Below are positions 1 through 10,185 of a stretch of DNA of 64,000 nucleotides, piece by piece (the first letter of the stretch is position 1; each line of letters begins with the position of its first letter). The notes under the pieces were generated by a model, which saw only the letters and a list, made by a program, of their open reading frames with translations, ran no database searches and had not been told where the DNA came from. The stretch is from Cytospora piceicola (lineage: Eukaryota > Ascomycota > Sordariomycetes > Diaporthales > Cytosporaceae): contig JALQBC010000022.1 in assembly GCA_023375675.1 (NCBI GenBank), positions 372,001 to 436,000 of the forward strand, given 5' to 3'. The position numbers and the translations under genes are program-made.

Positions 1-1255
1 CGACCTGCTTCTCGATGGGAACCTTTTGTATGTGGCTCTTACTCCTCTACGACGAATCATGAACCTGAATCAATCAATGCGAATCTTCATGACTGACTCC
101 GCCACTAAAATTGAAGGGAACAAGGGCACCTATGCCCTCACTATTGATAGCACCAGGCATGATAGGTGGCAACCCCATGCTTTACATACTCCTCAAAGCT
201 GGGAGTTCTCAAGGAGCGGAGAGATTGTCTCTAGACCTCCAGAGTCATCATATACACTTGACGATAATCGGAAACGGCCAGAAGAAATCAAGCCGATCCC
301 TTGCATCAACATTGCCTCGAAGGACTTTTTCGAGGATGTTCTTCAAAAACGCTTACCAGTTGTAATGAAGGATATAGATCTTGGCCCCTGCCGGAATAAA
401 TGGACGCTGACGTATCTTACGGAGCAAATAGGGAAGGACCGCAAAGTACGTCAAATACCTTGATCGAAGATGAAGCAGATACTTGATGTCAATCTGACGT
501 TTTTCTAGATAGTCGTACATGAGTCCAGTGCTCAGGCCATGGACTTCAACGCGAAGAACTTCCGATACACCACCATGACGTTTGGGAACTTCTCTGAACA
601 AGTTGAGAATGGTGCTCGTGTCTACTTGAGAGCTCTGTCCGCTGAAGCGCCGGCTGATCAGCCAGCAAGGTTGGACCAAGACTTCCCAGCGGTAGCCTCC
701 GACTTTATCCTTCCCCGAGAACTGAGCACTTGCGTGGACAATATGCACAGCTCAGTTCTCCGGGTTTCTGGACCAGTGAACATGTGGCTGCACTACGACG
801 TTCAAGCCAATGTCTACTGCCAGATCACCGGCTCCAAAAAGATGCTCCTCTTCCCACCTTCTGACCTAACCCGTCTTGGATTTGCGCCGGGATCTTCGAG
901 TTCCAGCCTCGATGTTTTCAACTCTCTTGACTCTCCGGCGCTTGTGGGTACTCATCCATGGGAGGTGAACTTGGAACCAGGGGATGTTTTGTTCCTGCCG
1001 CCCCTCTGGCTTCATACGGCCACACCCAGCAGCGATGTCAGCATCGCGGTCAATGTTTTCTTCCGAAATCTCGAATCGGGATACTCAGCCGGGCGCGATG
1101 TTTATGGGAACAGAGACCTTGCTGCTTACGAAAAGGGTCGACAAGAGGTCACTCGCATCCAGAATGCCTTTGGAAAGGTGCCCGCCGATGCCAGGCAGTT
1201 CTATATGCTCAGGCTCGCAGAAGAACTTGCCCAGAAGGCTCAGGCAGAAAACTAG
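1..1255 (+). CDS. PPM2: tRNA wybutosine-synthesizing protein 4 (Ppm2/TYW4) with C-terminal JmjC domain, 5' truncated
   Basis: This is the 3' part of a gene that starts left of the window. Deduced exons are 1-27, 117-445 and 509-1255. The first exon reads TCFSMGTF and is completed across the intron to FWNKGTYAL, the end of the Kelch-like region of fungal TYW4 proteins. The intron at 28-116 has a GTATGT donor and a GACTGAC branch site. The last exon holds a JmjC fold: HYD (H-x-D, near 793) supplies two metal ligands, and the distal His is in PLWLHTA (near 1010), within a cupin strand rich in P and G. Family knowledge: TYW4 methylates and methoxycarbonylates the side chain of wybutosine-37 in tRNA-Phe, and JmjC proteins of the TYW5 type hydroxylate it. 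The fusion suggests one polypeptide carries both late steps. The methyltransferase half is not visible here. Stop TAG at 1253-1255. Confidence 0.85.
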
Positions 1256-1848
1256 CAACATTACTCGAGAAACAGAAGAATCGAGACCAGATTTCAGCAC
1301 TTGCTGTGCCGCTTGCGCCAACTTTTATAATACTGACGAGACTTTGTGACGATCGAGAGGAATGGCTCGACAGGCGCCCCACCTTGAGGTGGCATTTCCT
1401 GAACCCAAATTCCTGGGCAGGAGCTCTATGTAGATGGGATGCATGGCCTGCTCGAGCAATGCTGCTAAGTCTAGCACACTTTGGTGTGTGTAGTCCAGCA
1501 ATGGCGCGGCTGGAGTGTTCAAGTAGTATGTGGGGGAACTCCCTGTCTAGCCAGTACACATACTGAAGCTTGGGTGGCGTGCGTGGTGTGTGGTATACGG
1601 TCGTGATTGCAGAACAAACCCGATGGCCCTCCCGATTCAAGAAAATTATAACTTATGGCTGTCTGGTGCTTATCATGATGAGTTTGTTCCGGAAAAGCAG
1701 CATACCGCGGATTTCAACTTGGCTGGAAACATCACACATGATTGTATGACCTTGGCCTTCATCCAGCCTGCGCCCAATCTGGATAATGGCGGCTTATCTC
1801 AATTAAGAGCACCATTCTTCGGTCTACATGTATGCCCACCTCATATTT
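1256..1848. other. Convergent 3' intergenic region
   Basis: This is the space between the 3' ends of the TYW4-like gene and the MFS transporter gene. It should hold both 3' UTRs. I see no further coding exon and no striking repeat. Confidence 0.6.
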
Positions 1849-3535
1849 TTATACAAAGGCCTTTTTCGACTTTGTCCATATGAACACACGACGAAACTCA
1901 TGTCCGATCTGTTCGCGATCGGCTCTGGCCCGTTCAAGCCCGCCTCTCCTCAATCCACCTGGAAGAATCAACCACAACACCAGAATAGATGAGAGAATCG
2001 CGACAATGATAGGCTGGAGGACTGACACGCCCGCTTTCTGGGCTATGATTCCCACTACGAACGGGAAGACCGCGGCACCTCCTCCACCGAGAGCCGCGGC
2101 GAAGCCAATGGCACTGACATGGTATTCCGTGGGCAGCAACTTCGTAGCCGCAACGATGGCCGCGGGGAAGAGCGGTCCTAGAAAGAAGCCCAGGAAGGAT
2201 ACGAAGACAGATGAGGCCACGAAGCTGGGGATGAGCCAATACAGGACCTGCAAAGCGATCGACATGAGGAGATAGACTGTGACTGCAAGCTTCTCTCCGA
2301 TACGGCCAGTTATGAAGCCGAGTAGCACGCGACCACACGTGAGGCCAAGCCAGAAAAAGGTAACGGTCAACCCGGCGGAGAAGGCTTCGGCGTGCCGGAC
2401 ACGTAGCATAAAGGTCACGATCCAGCCACCGAGTGAAACTTCGGCGCCGACATAGCCAAGCAGAAATAAGGCGACCAGCCAAGTGATGGGCTTGCGGAGC
2501 ACAGTACGGGTGGTGGTGCGAGAGCCTTCCTCTGCACCAGGTGTCTGTTTGTCTCGGAAAGCAGCGGCGTTAGCGCTCCAAAAAGCGGTAACAGTAAGGA
2601 TGGCCTCAAAGGCCGATACGCCTGTCATGAGATAGTAATAAGAGTACCACTCGAGAGGATGGTTCCCCTTAGTAACCATGGCGGTAGCAATCACGGGAGC
2701 AATGGTAGCACCGGCAGAATACGCTCCATGGAGGATGCCAAGCAGCTCATTCGCATTCTGAAGGTTGCCGATCCAGGCATTCCATGCGCTGTCCTCAAGA
2801 CCGTTTCCGAACCCGGGAAAGAGCATGGCGACAGGGAGGACTGGATAGGGAGGGTGGAAAACGATTATGATGTAGCCAACCAGCCTACACAGAGGTGCAA
2901 GAATAGCGATGCCACGTTGGCCGTAATGGTGGTGGATAAGGTTGCTGCAGAGGGCCGCAGCTAGGTAGCTGATGAAAGGGGCCAGAAAGAGCAGTGAAAC
3001 TACAGTGTAGTTGATATCATAGTATGTTTCGATCTGTGTAGCTTCCTTGTCAGCATTGTGTTTTGGTAGGGGGGGGGGGGAGCGGTAGTTTGTATGTCGA
3101 GAGGAGTGGCACAGGAGTCAAAAAGGAGGCAGTGACTTCTGGGCAAGTATTGACTACCTAGGGACGTCGAATGATGTGCCAGTATGCTTTGACTTTGGGC
3201 AAGATGGACTGCCTCACATATGGTATCAGAGCTCCAATAGCAGCATCGTGCAGACCCATTATGACCAGTCCAACGACTGTTGCTAGATATCGAATCCTGT
3301 TCACTTTGGGCTCATTCCACTTATCCAAGACGGGCAGTAAGGACTCGTCATCATTGCCTGGCGGGAGAAGAGATGGATCTTGGTCTTGGTCTTGGACTGG
3401 TTCTGGTTCTACCACAACTTCCTTCTCCAGATCGGGGCGGATAGCCTTCGGAGTGGAAGGGACATTGACACGGTCATGGTCACGGGTGGTTGTGTGTTGG
3501 ACAATCTCGGGTGCTGGAGACTCGGGCATGTTCAT
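1849..3535 (-). CDS. MFS transporter, BSC6-like
   Basis: Two deduced exons, 3535-3218 and 3033-1849, encode 500 residues. The intron (3217-3034, 184 nt) starts GTGAGG, ends CTACACAG and contains a run of 12 G on the + strand. A soluble, acidic, Gln/Asp-rich N-terminus of about 85 residues is followed by hydrophobic segments typical of twelve-helix major facilitator proteins. Landmarks are GLHDAAIGALIPY at the first helix, the splice-joined IETYYDINYTVVSLLFLAPF, GFGNGLEDSAWNAWIGN in the fourth to fifth helix area and GAYSAGATIAPVIAT. These match a fungal fucose-permease-like group often annotated as similar to yeast Bsc6. Substrate is unknown. The gene lies back to back with the glycine-zipper gene. 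The start at 3535 gives the longest frame; a second Met two codons later (MNM) is equally possible. Confidence 0.88.
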
Positions 3536-3845
3536 AGAGAGAGAATTGGTTTGGTCACAGATGTGTCGATGAGGTGTAACGGGGTAACGGAGGAATGAGA
3601 CCGAAACCGGGAAACATCAACCCGCAGATGGTTGTGCCGCATCTTCCTCCTCCGTGTCCGGCCAGGGTTAGGGATGAGTGCACTTACAGGCATACCTTGA
3701 AAAGTAACGGGTGCTGCATGCTGGTGGTGGTATCAGTATGGGTGCGCGGTAATGGTGATGGCGAGGATACCTACTTAGGTACTTAGGTATGCATGCATTG
3801 CATGCTGTGTGGGTTACTATGTAGTCTCGCATGACATCACAAAGA

Positions 3846-3855
3846 TACCTAGGTA
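3846..3855. repeat. TACCTAGGTA palindrome
   Basis: A perfect 10-bp palindrome, extended here to the 12-bp ATACCTAGGTAT (3845-3856). It is one of ten exact copies in the window, all between genes. Confidence 0.8.
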
Positions 3856-3954
3856 TTTGCCATGCACTTTCAGTGCTTCCTTGAACAAGTGTAAGCAGGG
3901 CTCTGGTGATAAGCCACTCAGATGCGACTCTCTGAACCTGCTGACACCTTCAAC

Positions 3955-3964
3955 TACCTAGGTA
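3955..3964. repeat. TACCTAGGTA palindrome
   Basis: Second exact copy in the MFS/glycine-zipper spacer, about 100 bp from the first. Confidence 0.8.
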
Positions 3965-4192
3965 CTTTGACATCGATCGGCCTTCCTACTTATTACATCG
4001 GCCAAGACTGCTACCGTAAATGTTGACAACCCCTCTCTTCAACCCACTCGTCACAGCTAGTACCCGAGAAACAAATTGTGCACACTCTGCTTTCGTCTTC
4101 TTTATTTTTATTTTTCATAGGTTGGCTTATACTTACTGCAAATATATTCGCCCTATCAAGGCAAGCAGAGAGGAGGCGCTCAAGATCTCAAC

Positions 4193-4930
4193 ATGCCCGC
4201 GTATTACAGTGATGATAACTATGCCCAGCCACAAGCCTCTGCGGGTTCGCCAGACTATTACTACTACTACTCTGGCCGAGCCCCTGGGCAATATGTCTCC
4301 GGGGCCATGCCAGTGCCGCCGACATCACGACTTCAGTTCCAACCTCACGATTCTTCCGCTTCCAATCTGTACCACAACAGCCGCCAAGTCTCACCATACA
4401 GAGGTCGTCCCCGATCACTCCCACCCCCAGCGAGGCGCAAGAGGAGCTATCGCGAGCTTACGGACGCATCACCCCTCCATGACTACGACGGCCCGCTGGA
4501 AAAGGCCCGTGACCTTGTCGACAATACCTTTACCAACTCCAACACGGGGCTAGGCGTCGGTGTGCTCGGCGCCATCGTCGGCGGGCTGATAGCACGGGAG
4601 GCGAGTGAGGCGACCACCCATCGGCCCCGGAGTCGTGGCCGACACGGGAGCGACAAGGGCCCTCTCGTTTCTACCATTGTCGGGGCCGCTGTAGGTGGCC
4701 TGGCTGCGAATGCCCTCGAGAAGAGGATCGAGGTTGCGAGGGCCAAGACTGCCGAGAAGGAGGGTGCATGGGAGAGAAAATGGGGCCAGGACTCAAGGGG
4801 CCGAAAACTTGAAAGGGGTGATGATGATCTTGAGGACCCAGGCAGACGGGAAACCCGGCGGAGGTCCAGCAGTATTTTATATGAGGATGATGTGAATTCC
4901 CGGGCTATCTATGCCAGGTCTGGACGTTGA
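4193..4930 (+). CDS. Glycine-zipper (2TM) domain protein, hypothetical
   Basis: A single-exon frame of 245 residues. The N-terminus (1-100) is Tyr/Pro/Ser-rich, with a YYYYY run near residue 23, and looks disordered. Two short Gly-periodic hydrophobic hairpin segments follow: GVGVLGAIVGGLIA from about residue 121 and TIVGAAVGGLAANALE from about residue 160. This is the spacing of a glycine-zipper 2TM domain. The C-terminus is charged (Lys/Arg/Glu), finishing in a basic Arg-rich tail. Similar small proteins are common in filamentous ascomycetes without assigned function. The zippers may mediate membrane insertion or oligomerisation (inference). The chosen ATG lies in AACATGCC, after a pyrimidine/purine-mixed leader. 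No signal peptide is evident. Confidence 0.75.
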   Translation: MPAYYSDDNYAQPQASAGSPDYYYYYSGRAPGQYVSGAMPVPPTSRLQFQPHDSSASNLYHNSRQVSPYRGRPRSLPPPARRKRSYRELTDASPLHDYDGPLEKARDLVDNTFTNSNTGLGVGVLGAIVGGLIAREASEATTHRPRSRGRHGSDKGPLVSTIVGAAVGGLAANALEKRIEVARAKTAEKEGAWERKWGQDSRGRKLERGDDDLEDPGRRETRRRSSSILYEDDVNSRAIYARSGR

Positions 4931-5815
4931 TCTGAACACTGAGAAGCAATGAGGGGGCAAGACAATTGCACAGAATTGATGCAAGATGGTAACCACTTAA
5001 TGTTTTAGGAGGAGCAACTCGGGATCTGGGTCGATTTTTAGTCGTTGTAAGGTAAGTGGTCATTTATGCGCTCATGTCAGATACGAAGTAATGTTATATC
5101 ATAATTGCGAATTGATGTGCTACATACATGAAGAGCAGCGGAGGCTTGTCTAAAGACTGCTCATTGATCCAGATTCACAGCAATATTGTTCATGCATATG
5201 TCCAGAACAATCCACTCGACGGCTGGAAACTGTTGCAGGAAGTCAGGTATCTTCATGCCAATCATTAGCGAGTAATGATGATGATACAGGGCTTGACTAG
5301 GAGTGTAGACTAATATAAGCTACCTGTGTGGATACTTTGGCTGACTCCTTCATTATTTCGCCCCTTTAATATCACAAATAGAACTCTTGGGGATGCCTGT
5401 TCATGACGTATAGAAAGCGTCGTACCATGTTTGGGCAAGACGGCTGGCTGCGACCCATCTCGAAGCCAAGCATAGGCCGGAGATCATCAAGCTCCTCCCA
5501 TAACGCCGTGAGCCCCAACTCCAACGAGAATATTCCAACAGAGGGACCACCCTTCCGGCCAGCTGCATGCAGCAATACAATTATAGGCTCACATAAAATT
5601 GCCAGAAAACAAGAAACCAAGCAACGGTACAAAGCGTACAACACGCCCTCTAGCAGTGAGCAAGTCTGATGCATTCGCTCCCTTTGCCGCTTTTCCTATC
5701 TTGAGCCGGTTGCTCGAGGACAAGAAGACATGGCTTCAAGAGGAAAATGTTACATTCTGGAGTAACCCGTTCAGCCCATGAAGGGCCCCTACTCGTACCG
5801 AGCAACCTGTCCAGT
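4931..5815. other. Convergent 3' intergenic region
   Basis: 885 bp between the 3' ends of the glycine-zipper gene and the unknown Ser-rich gene. Short open frames occur on both strands at 5370-5675 but show no recognisable protein and overlap each other. I consider it non-coding. Confidence 0.5.
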
Positions 5816-7843
5816 TCAACCACTGCCGCGATACTGCTGGCCAACCTGGTCCGTCGGGTTCGTGGCATCGGCGTCAGTGTCTTCCTCTCTCTGGTACTGG
5901 CGGAAATTCTGCTCACGCTCCAAAATCACCTAGAAAGAGTCAGTGAGGGAAACATGAGATATAGGAGGGTATGGGGTGGGGCGCGTATGTGCTACGAACT
6001 TTGAAAAACTGAATGACTTCAGCCAACTGGATCTGTTGCTGCTCATAGCATCCGATAAGATTGAACAGAGACTGTGCATCGAGAAGCTGCTTGGCAATGA
6101 CGGTATCGGGTTGGCAGAATGTACGGATGCGCATGGCCCGCGCATCAACTCGCATCATGTCCAGTACACCATTGACCGCGGCAATGAGGCCCGCGCGCTT
6201 GCCGTAGAACCGAAACTCTTGGCTGTGGAACAGGACAAGGTCGAGCTGTGTCCTTTACACATCTCAGGTTAGTACTGGGACTCGAACCGTGGAAGGGGCG
6301 GCTGCGAGCTGTTGTAACTCACTCAAGATCGTAGCGGAATCCCACCACCTTGGGTCGGCCGCGCTGCTGCCAACCGTCGACGACCTTCTTGTACTTGTCG
6401 GCATCAAGGCGACCAGAATTGAACTGGCTGCTGATGTAGCCATCAAGCGCGGTAGTCAAGAGGAACTCAAGCTCACAGTATAGAAGACTCTGCTCACGTG
6501 GGTCCAAGGAAACGGTAAGGCGCGAGGCCCTCGGGTCTTTATCACGCGACTTCCGGGAGGCAGAAGCAGTGATATCTTTGGCGGAGGTCGTCATCTCCTT
6601 GGCCATCTTCTTGAGGCTGTCCAGGAAGCCGCCCTTCTTCTGGGGGATGGCCCTGGGACTTGGCTTCTTTTCCTCGTTGGAGGGCCGCTTCTCTGAAGTG
6701 TTGGTTGTCCGCTCGAGCCAGCCGTGGGTACCGACCATCTGCTTTCGCATAGGCATGGCCTGAACTGACAAGTAGTCGGACAGGGGAGAATAGGCTCGCT
6801 GGAGACGAGATTCGTCCGAATGCGTCTCACGTAGATCACCCATGGTGGCGGTCTTCTGCAGGCCACGGTTCTGCGGGGAGTGACGCACGGGAGAGCTATT
6901 GTATTTGGTCCGCTCGGGCGAGGGGGATTTGTTCCGCATGGTGTAGCATTGCAGGAGGCTAGTATCGCTGTCGAAGTCTTTGCGAACTCGCAGAGGGCTG
7001 ACGTAGGATGGGTGGGCGTGTGTAAACTCGTCTTCGGAGTAGTAAGATGAATTGACGGACATGCTGTCGTCTTCCTTCGAAGGGCTCATCATCTTTGGCA
7101 TGCGTCGGAGGGGCGGGGTGACCGGGGAGTTGACGATTGCATATTGAGACTGAGGCTTTGGTGGGTCCTCGATCACAACAGCCTTCTTGGTTACAGATCC
7201 GTACTGGCGAGCCGAGTCCACATTGATTGGGGGTGGGCGGTGGTTGTGTCTGCGATCGGCCAAGTTGGCATCGTCTGTCAAGGAACGAGGAAGGGCCTGA
7301 GCTTTGTCTGGGGACCTGGAACGCTTCACAGGCGAACGGGAGCGAGAGGAGCGAGCTTTGGACGTAAAGGAACCGTTGATGGCGGCGTCATACCTGGCGG
7401 CACGGTCACTACGGCGGCCGTCTGAGCCCAAGGTACGCGTTCGCGTGGAGGACTCATCTCTGTCTCGAGAACCACGCGAGCCCCTGCTGTTGTGCTGGGA
7501 AGACAAGCCGATCTGGATCACCTCGGACGCGTCTGAGCCCTGATGGCGGCGACGAGAAGGCCTCTGGGGCGAGCAATGGCCCGGCAACCTGCTTGCGCTC
7601 GTCAGTCATTACCATAAGTCTTCGGTTGGGAATACGCCACGAAGCGCCAAGGATGGAATGTGTATGCGCGGAGACGTACGAAGAGGCGAGTCGATCCATC
7701 TGTGAGTCGGTGAGGTTAAGATGAATGTGAAGACCGAGATCAGTTTGTTGACGCCTAGGCGAGGAAGGGCGACTCAGCGGGCCCGAAACAGGAATAAAGT
7801 TCCCTCGGATTGGATCAGGTGCGCCCTCAGTCGGATTCATCAA
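5816..7843 (-). CDS. Conserved fungal protein of unknown function with Ser/Arg-rich N-terminus
   Basis: Deduced exons are 7843-7680, 7588-6323, 6252-6000 and 5929-5816, giving 598 residues with every junction in frame. Donors are GTACGT, GTGAGT and GTTCGT. The first 380 residues are Ser, Arg and Pro rich (for example RSRSPVKRSRSPDKAQ), resembling phospho-regulated disordered regions. The C-terminal ~200 residues look folded: SLDPREQSLLYCELEFLL, then across introns TQLDLVLFHSQEFRFYGK and the helical ARAMRIRTFCQPDTVIAK and YEQQQIQLAEVIQFFK. I recall this C-terminal block as conserved in filamentous ascomycetes but cannot assign a function. The protein ends in a short Asp/Gly-rich tail. RS-like dipeptides could suggest nuclear or RNA-linked work, but that is speculation. 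The start is the first of two Mets (MMNPTEG). Confidence 0.75.
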
Positions 7844-10185
7844 GCCAGGTAGTATTGGAAGCCAGCTTGAAAGACTGAATGCAACACACGGGTTCGAGTA
7901 GTTTGGAGGACAGTGGCGACTTTAAAGTTGAACCAGGTTGGCCCCGCGTCGCCTGGGCAGATGAGGCAGAGCAAAGGCGCGTCGGCGTTGACGGTTACCA
8001 AAGGACGGTTAAATCGAGGGACTGCTGTGATCAAGATGTTATGGAAAAGGGAGATAAACGTTGAGGTAGCAGAATTTGGTATGAACTGCACAGGCCAGTC
8101 AGTGGTGAAGAATAACAAGGTTGGATGCTTTTCTTTGCTGGACTTGGTACAGGAACAAACCAATCTGGTAACGGCATAGCTGGTAGAAACGCTGCAGCTT
8201 GGACATACGAAACCGCAAACCCCTCCCCCTCTCTGCCCTCCACCTCTCCTATTCACAATCTGTAAACTGTTTGTCACCTTCCCAGCGGCCCCCGAGCCAT
8301 GCCCCTTTCCATCCACCCAAGCAGCAGCATGGCCAGTTTCATGTTACCTCTGACTGCAGGATTTGAGGCGTGAAACCATGCCACTGCCCAATATTTCCAG
8401 GATTTTGCATCTCGTCAGCTCTCTCCAAGAAGAGGCCAAGTCCCGATTATGCTTTACCACTAGAACGTCCTGTCGGGCATGTCCCAAAAGTCCGACGCAT
8501 TCGCAAGTATCGAACTACCTTGACCAGAGACGGAGCACCATACCGACCACCTCGATAGTGTCTTACCCAGCTTCACAATGGAGCATCCGACAGAATGTAC
8601 CAGTATAATGGCTCTATGGGGAGCCCTCCTTCGTCCCATGAGAGAAGAAAGTGGTCACCAACCTTCTCGCCGTACGCCATACCATCATCATATTCCTCGT
8701 CTGTCAGAGTTTCGAGTCACTCAGAGCACTCGGCCAACGAGGGCTTCCCAAAATGCCAACTTTCCTTCCCACATCGTTGCACTCTAAGGAGACTATGCAT
8801 TGCCGGTGGGCTATCAGCAACTCGTCTGATAGCCAGCTAGTGAGAGGTCAGCCTCGGGAAAAGGATCACGCATACAGACATGACCATGAAAAAGTAAACC
8901 GCTTGGTTTATATCGACCATCCATCGCGTTTGCAGCAACACTCGGCGCCGATCTCAATGCATACGTGGTTTCCCTCTGCCATCACATCTCCGGACCTCTG
9001 CCCAGAGAAAGAACGTTGACGGACTCAATACTTTCAAGATACCAATAGCGCTTATACACGCCGGCCGTACGATATATTCGATATAAATCCTTCTTGGTAG
9101 AAAAATCAATGACGGGCAGGCCGTGTAGACGATGGATGAGACATCGTGTATTGCTGCTGATGCTGATGACAAAGGTCGTGCGAAGTCACGAGTCACGACT
9201 CATGCGAGGTGTGTGTTAGGGAAATGTTAGTTGGTTGTGGTTCAGTCCCGCCAACTTTATCTAGATCTTAACAGTGGGGCCTCTACCGGACTGGCGGTTT
9301 CTTTCCTTCAATATCAACGCCGTCTGGTGTGTCGACTGGTGTGGTCGTAGTCATGCTGCTCCACTCTTCTCTTACCGATGTCTGGAGCCGGATTATCGGC
9401 TTCTCCACTATTTTATTACCGTGCTGGCTTTCCGAGCGCTGGATCGGGAATCATGCCGACCTTATGAACCCCACGACGACACACTTGTGGGCAGCCTGGC
9501 AGCCTGGCAGCACCGCGTGCCCGGGACACTCGTCGGCGTCATCGCCTTGGTTCTGAGCCCATGACATACCGGCTTTAAGGAATTCACCGATTCCACTGGT
9601 CCCCCTCTCTCGTGACAGAATACTTGGCTGATCTGTATTAGCTTCCCGCCCCAACCTCTCGGTGACGGTCAGTGGAGCAATGTTCCTGGCACCTGGCACC
9701 TGGACTGCTGCGCTGCCGCAATGCCGTGTGGGACTGCCGTGATGGCGGGCTTCGGAGTTTGCAGCGAGCTCACCTCTCTTCATGGAGATAGCTACGCCGA
9801 CGGTCATCTTACCGATTCACCCTGCCGTTATGCATTGCAGAATGCACACTGGTCTTTTCCGACATCACTTCCCTACCCCTTATATGTATCTCACCTCGTC
9901 CCGCTATACTGATAGACAAACACGGTTCGTTCCTCGGTAGACTCGGGTACGAACATTCAACTCTACTTGCCCAGTGCGACAGTACCCCCAGTCCATACTT
10001 TATATATCCTTCCATCCACCATTTCGCTGTGACAATTAGCCTTCCATCTCATTCACTGTCTGGATCCACATTCCCAATACACGCCTAGTAACCAGCTTGA
10101 AGCACTTCCGTTGTTCTTACCACTACTCATCGTTGTGAGGATCTTACGAGCCTACCAACCCACTCACCTAGCCCAACAAACAGAC
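7844..10185. promoter_or_regulatory. Divergent intergenic region, 2.3 kb
   Basis: This lies between the Ser-rich unknown gene (-) and the FAD monooxygenase (+) and should hold both promoters. Frames of 60-120 codons exist on both strands (for example 8363-9019) but overlap heavily, lack conserved motifs and have no credible start context. No gene is called. Confidence 0.5.

Larger units (their letters stand above)
3536..4192. promoter_or_regulatory. Divergent promoter region between MFS transporter and glycine-zipper genes
   Basis: This 657-bp divergent spacer holds the 5' flanks of both neighbours. It carries two copies of the TACCTAGGTA palindrome (3846-3855 and 3955-3964) and a related TACCTACTTAGGTACTTAGG stretch at about 3769-3788. 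No conserved coding sequence is visible. Confidence 0.5.

Noticed and set aside
6273..6290. tRNA B-box-like GGTTCGAGTCC on the minus strand inside an intron of the unknown gene
   Set aside because: The flanking bases cannot form a T-arm stem and no A-box or acceptor stem could be found at the right distance.
8363..9019. Overlapping frames that might be a small gene upstream of the monooxygenase
   Set aside because: Several frames overlap in the same stretch with similar lengths, and none encodes a recognisable or compositionally normal protein.
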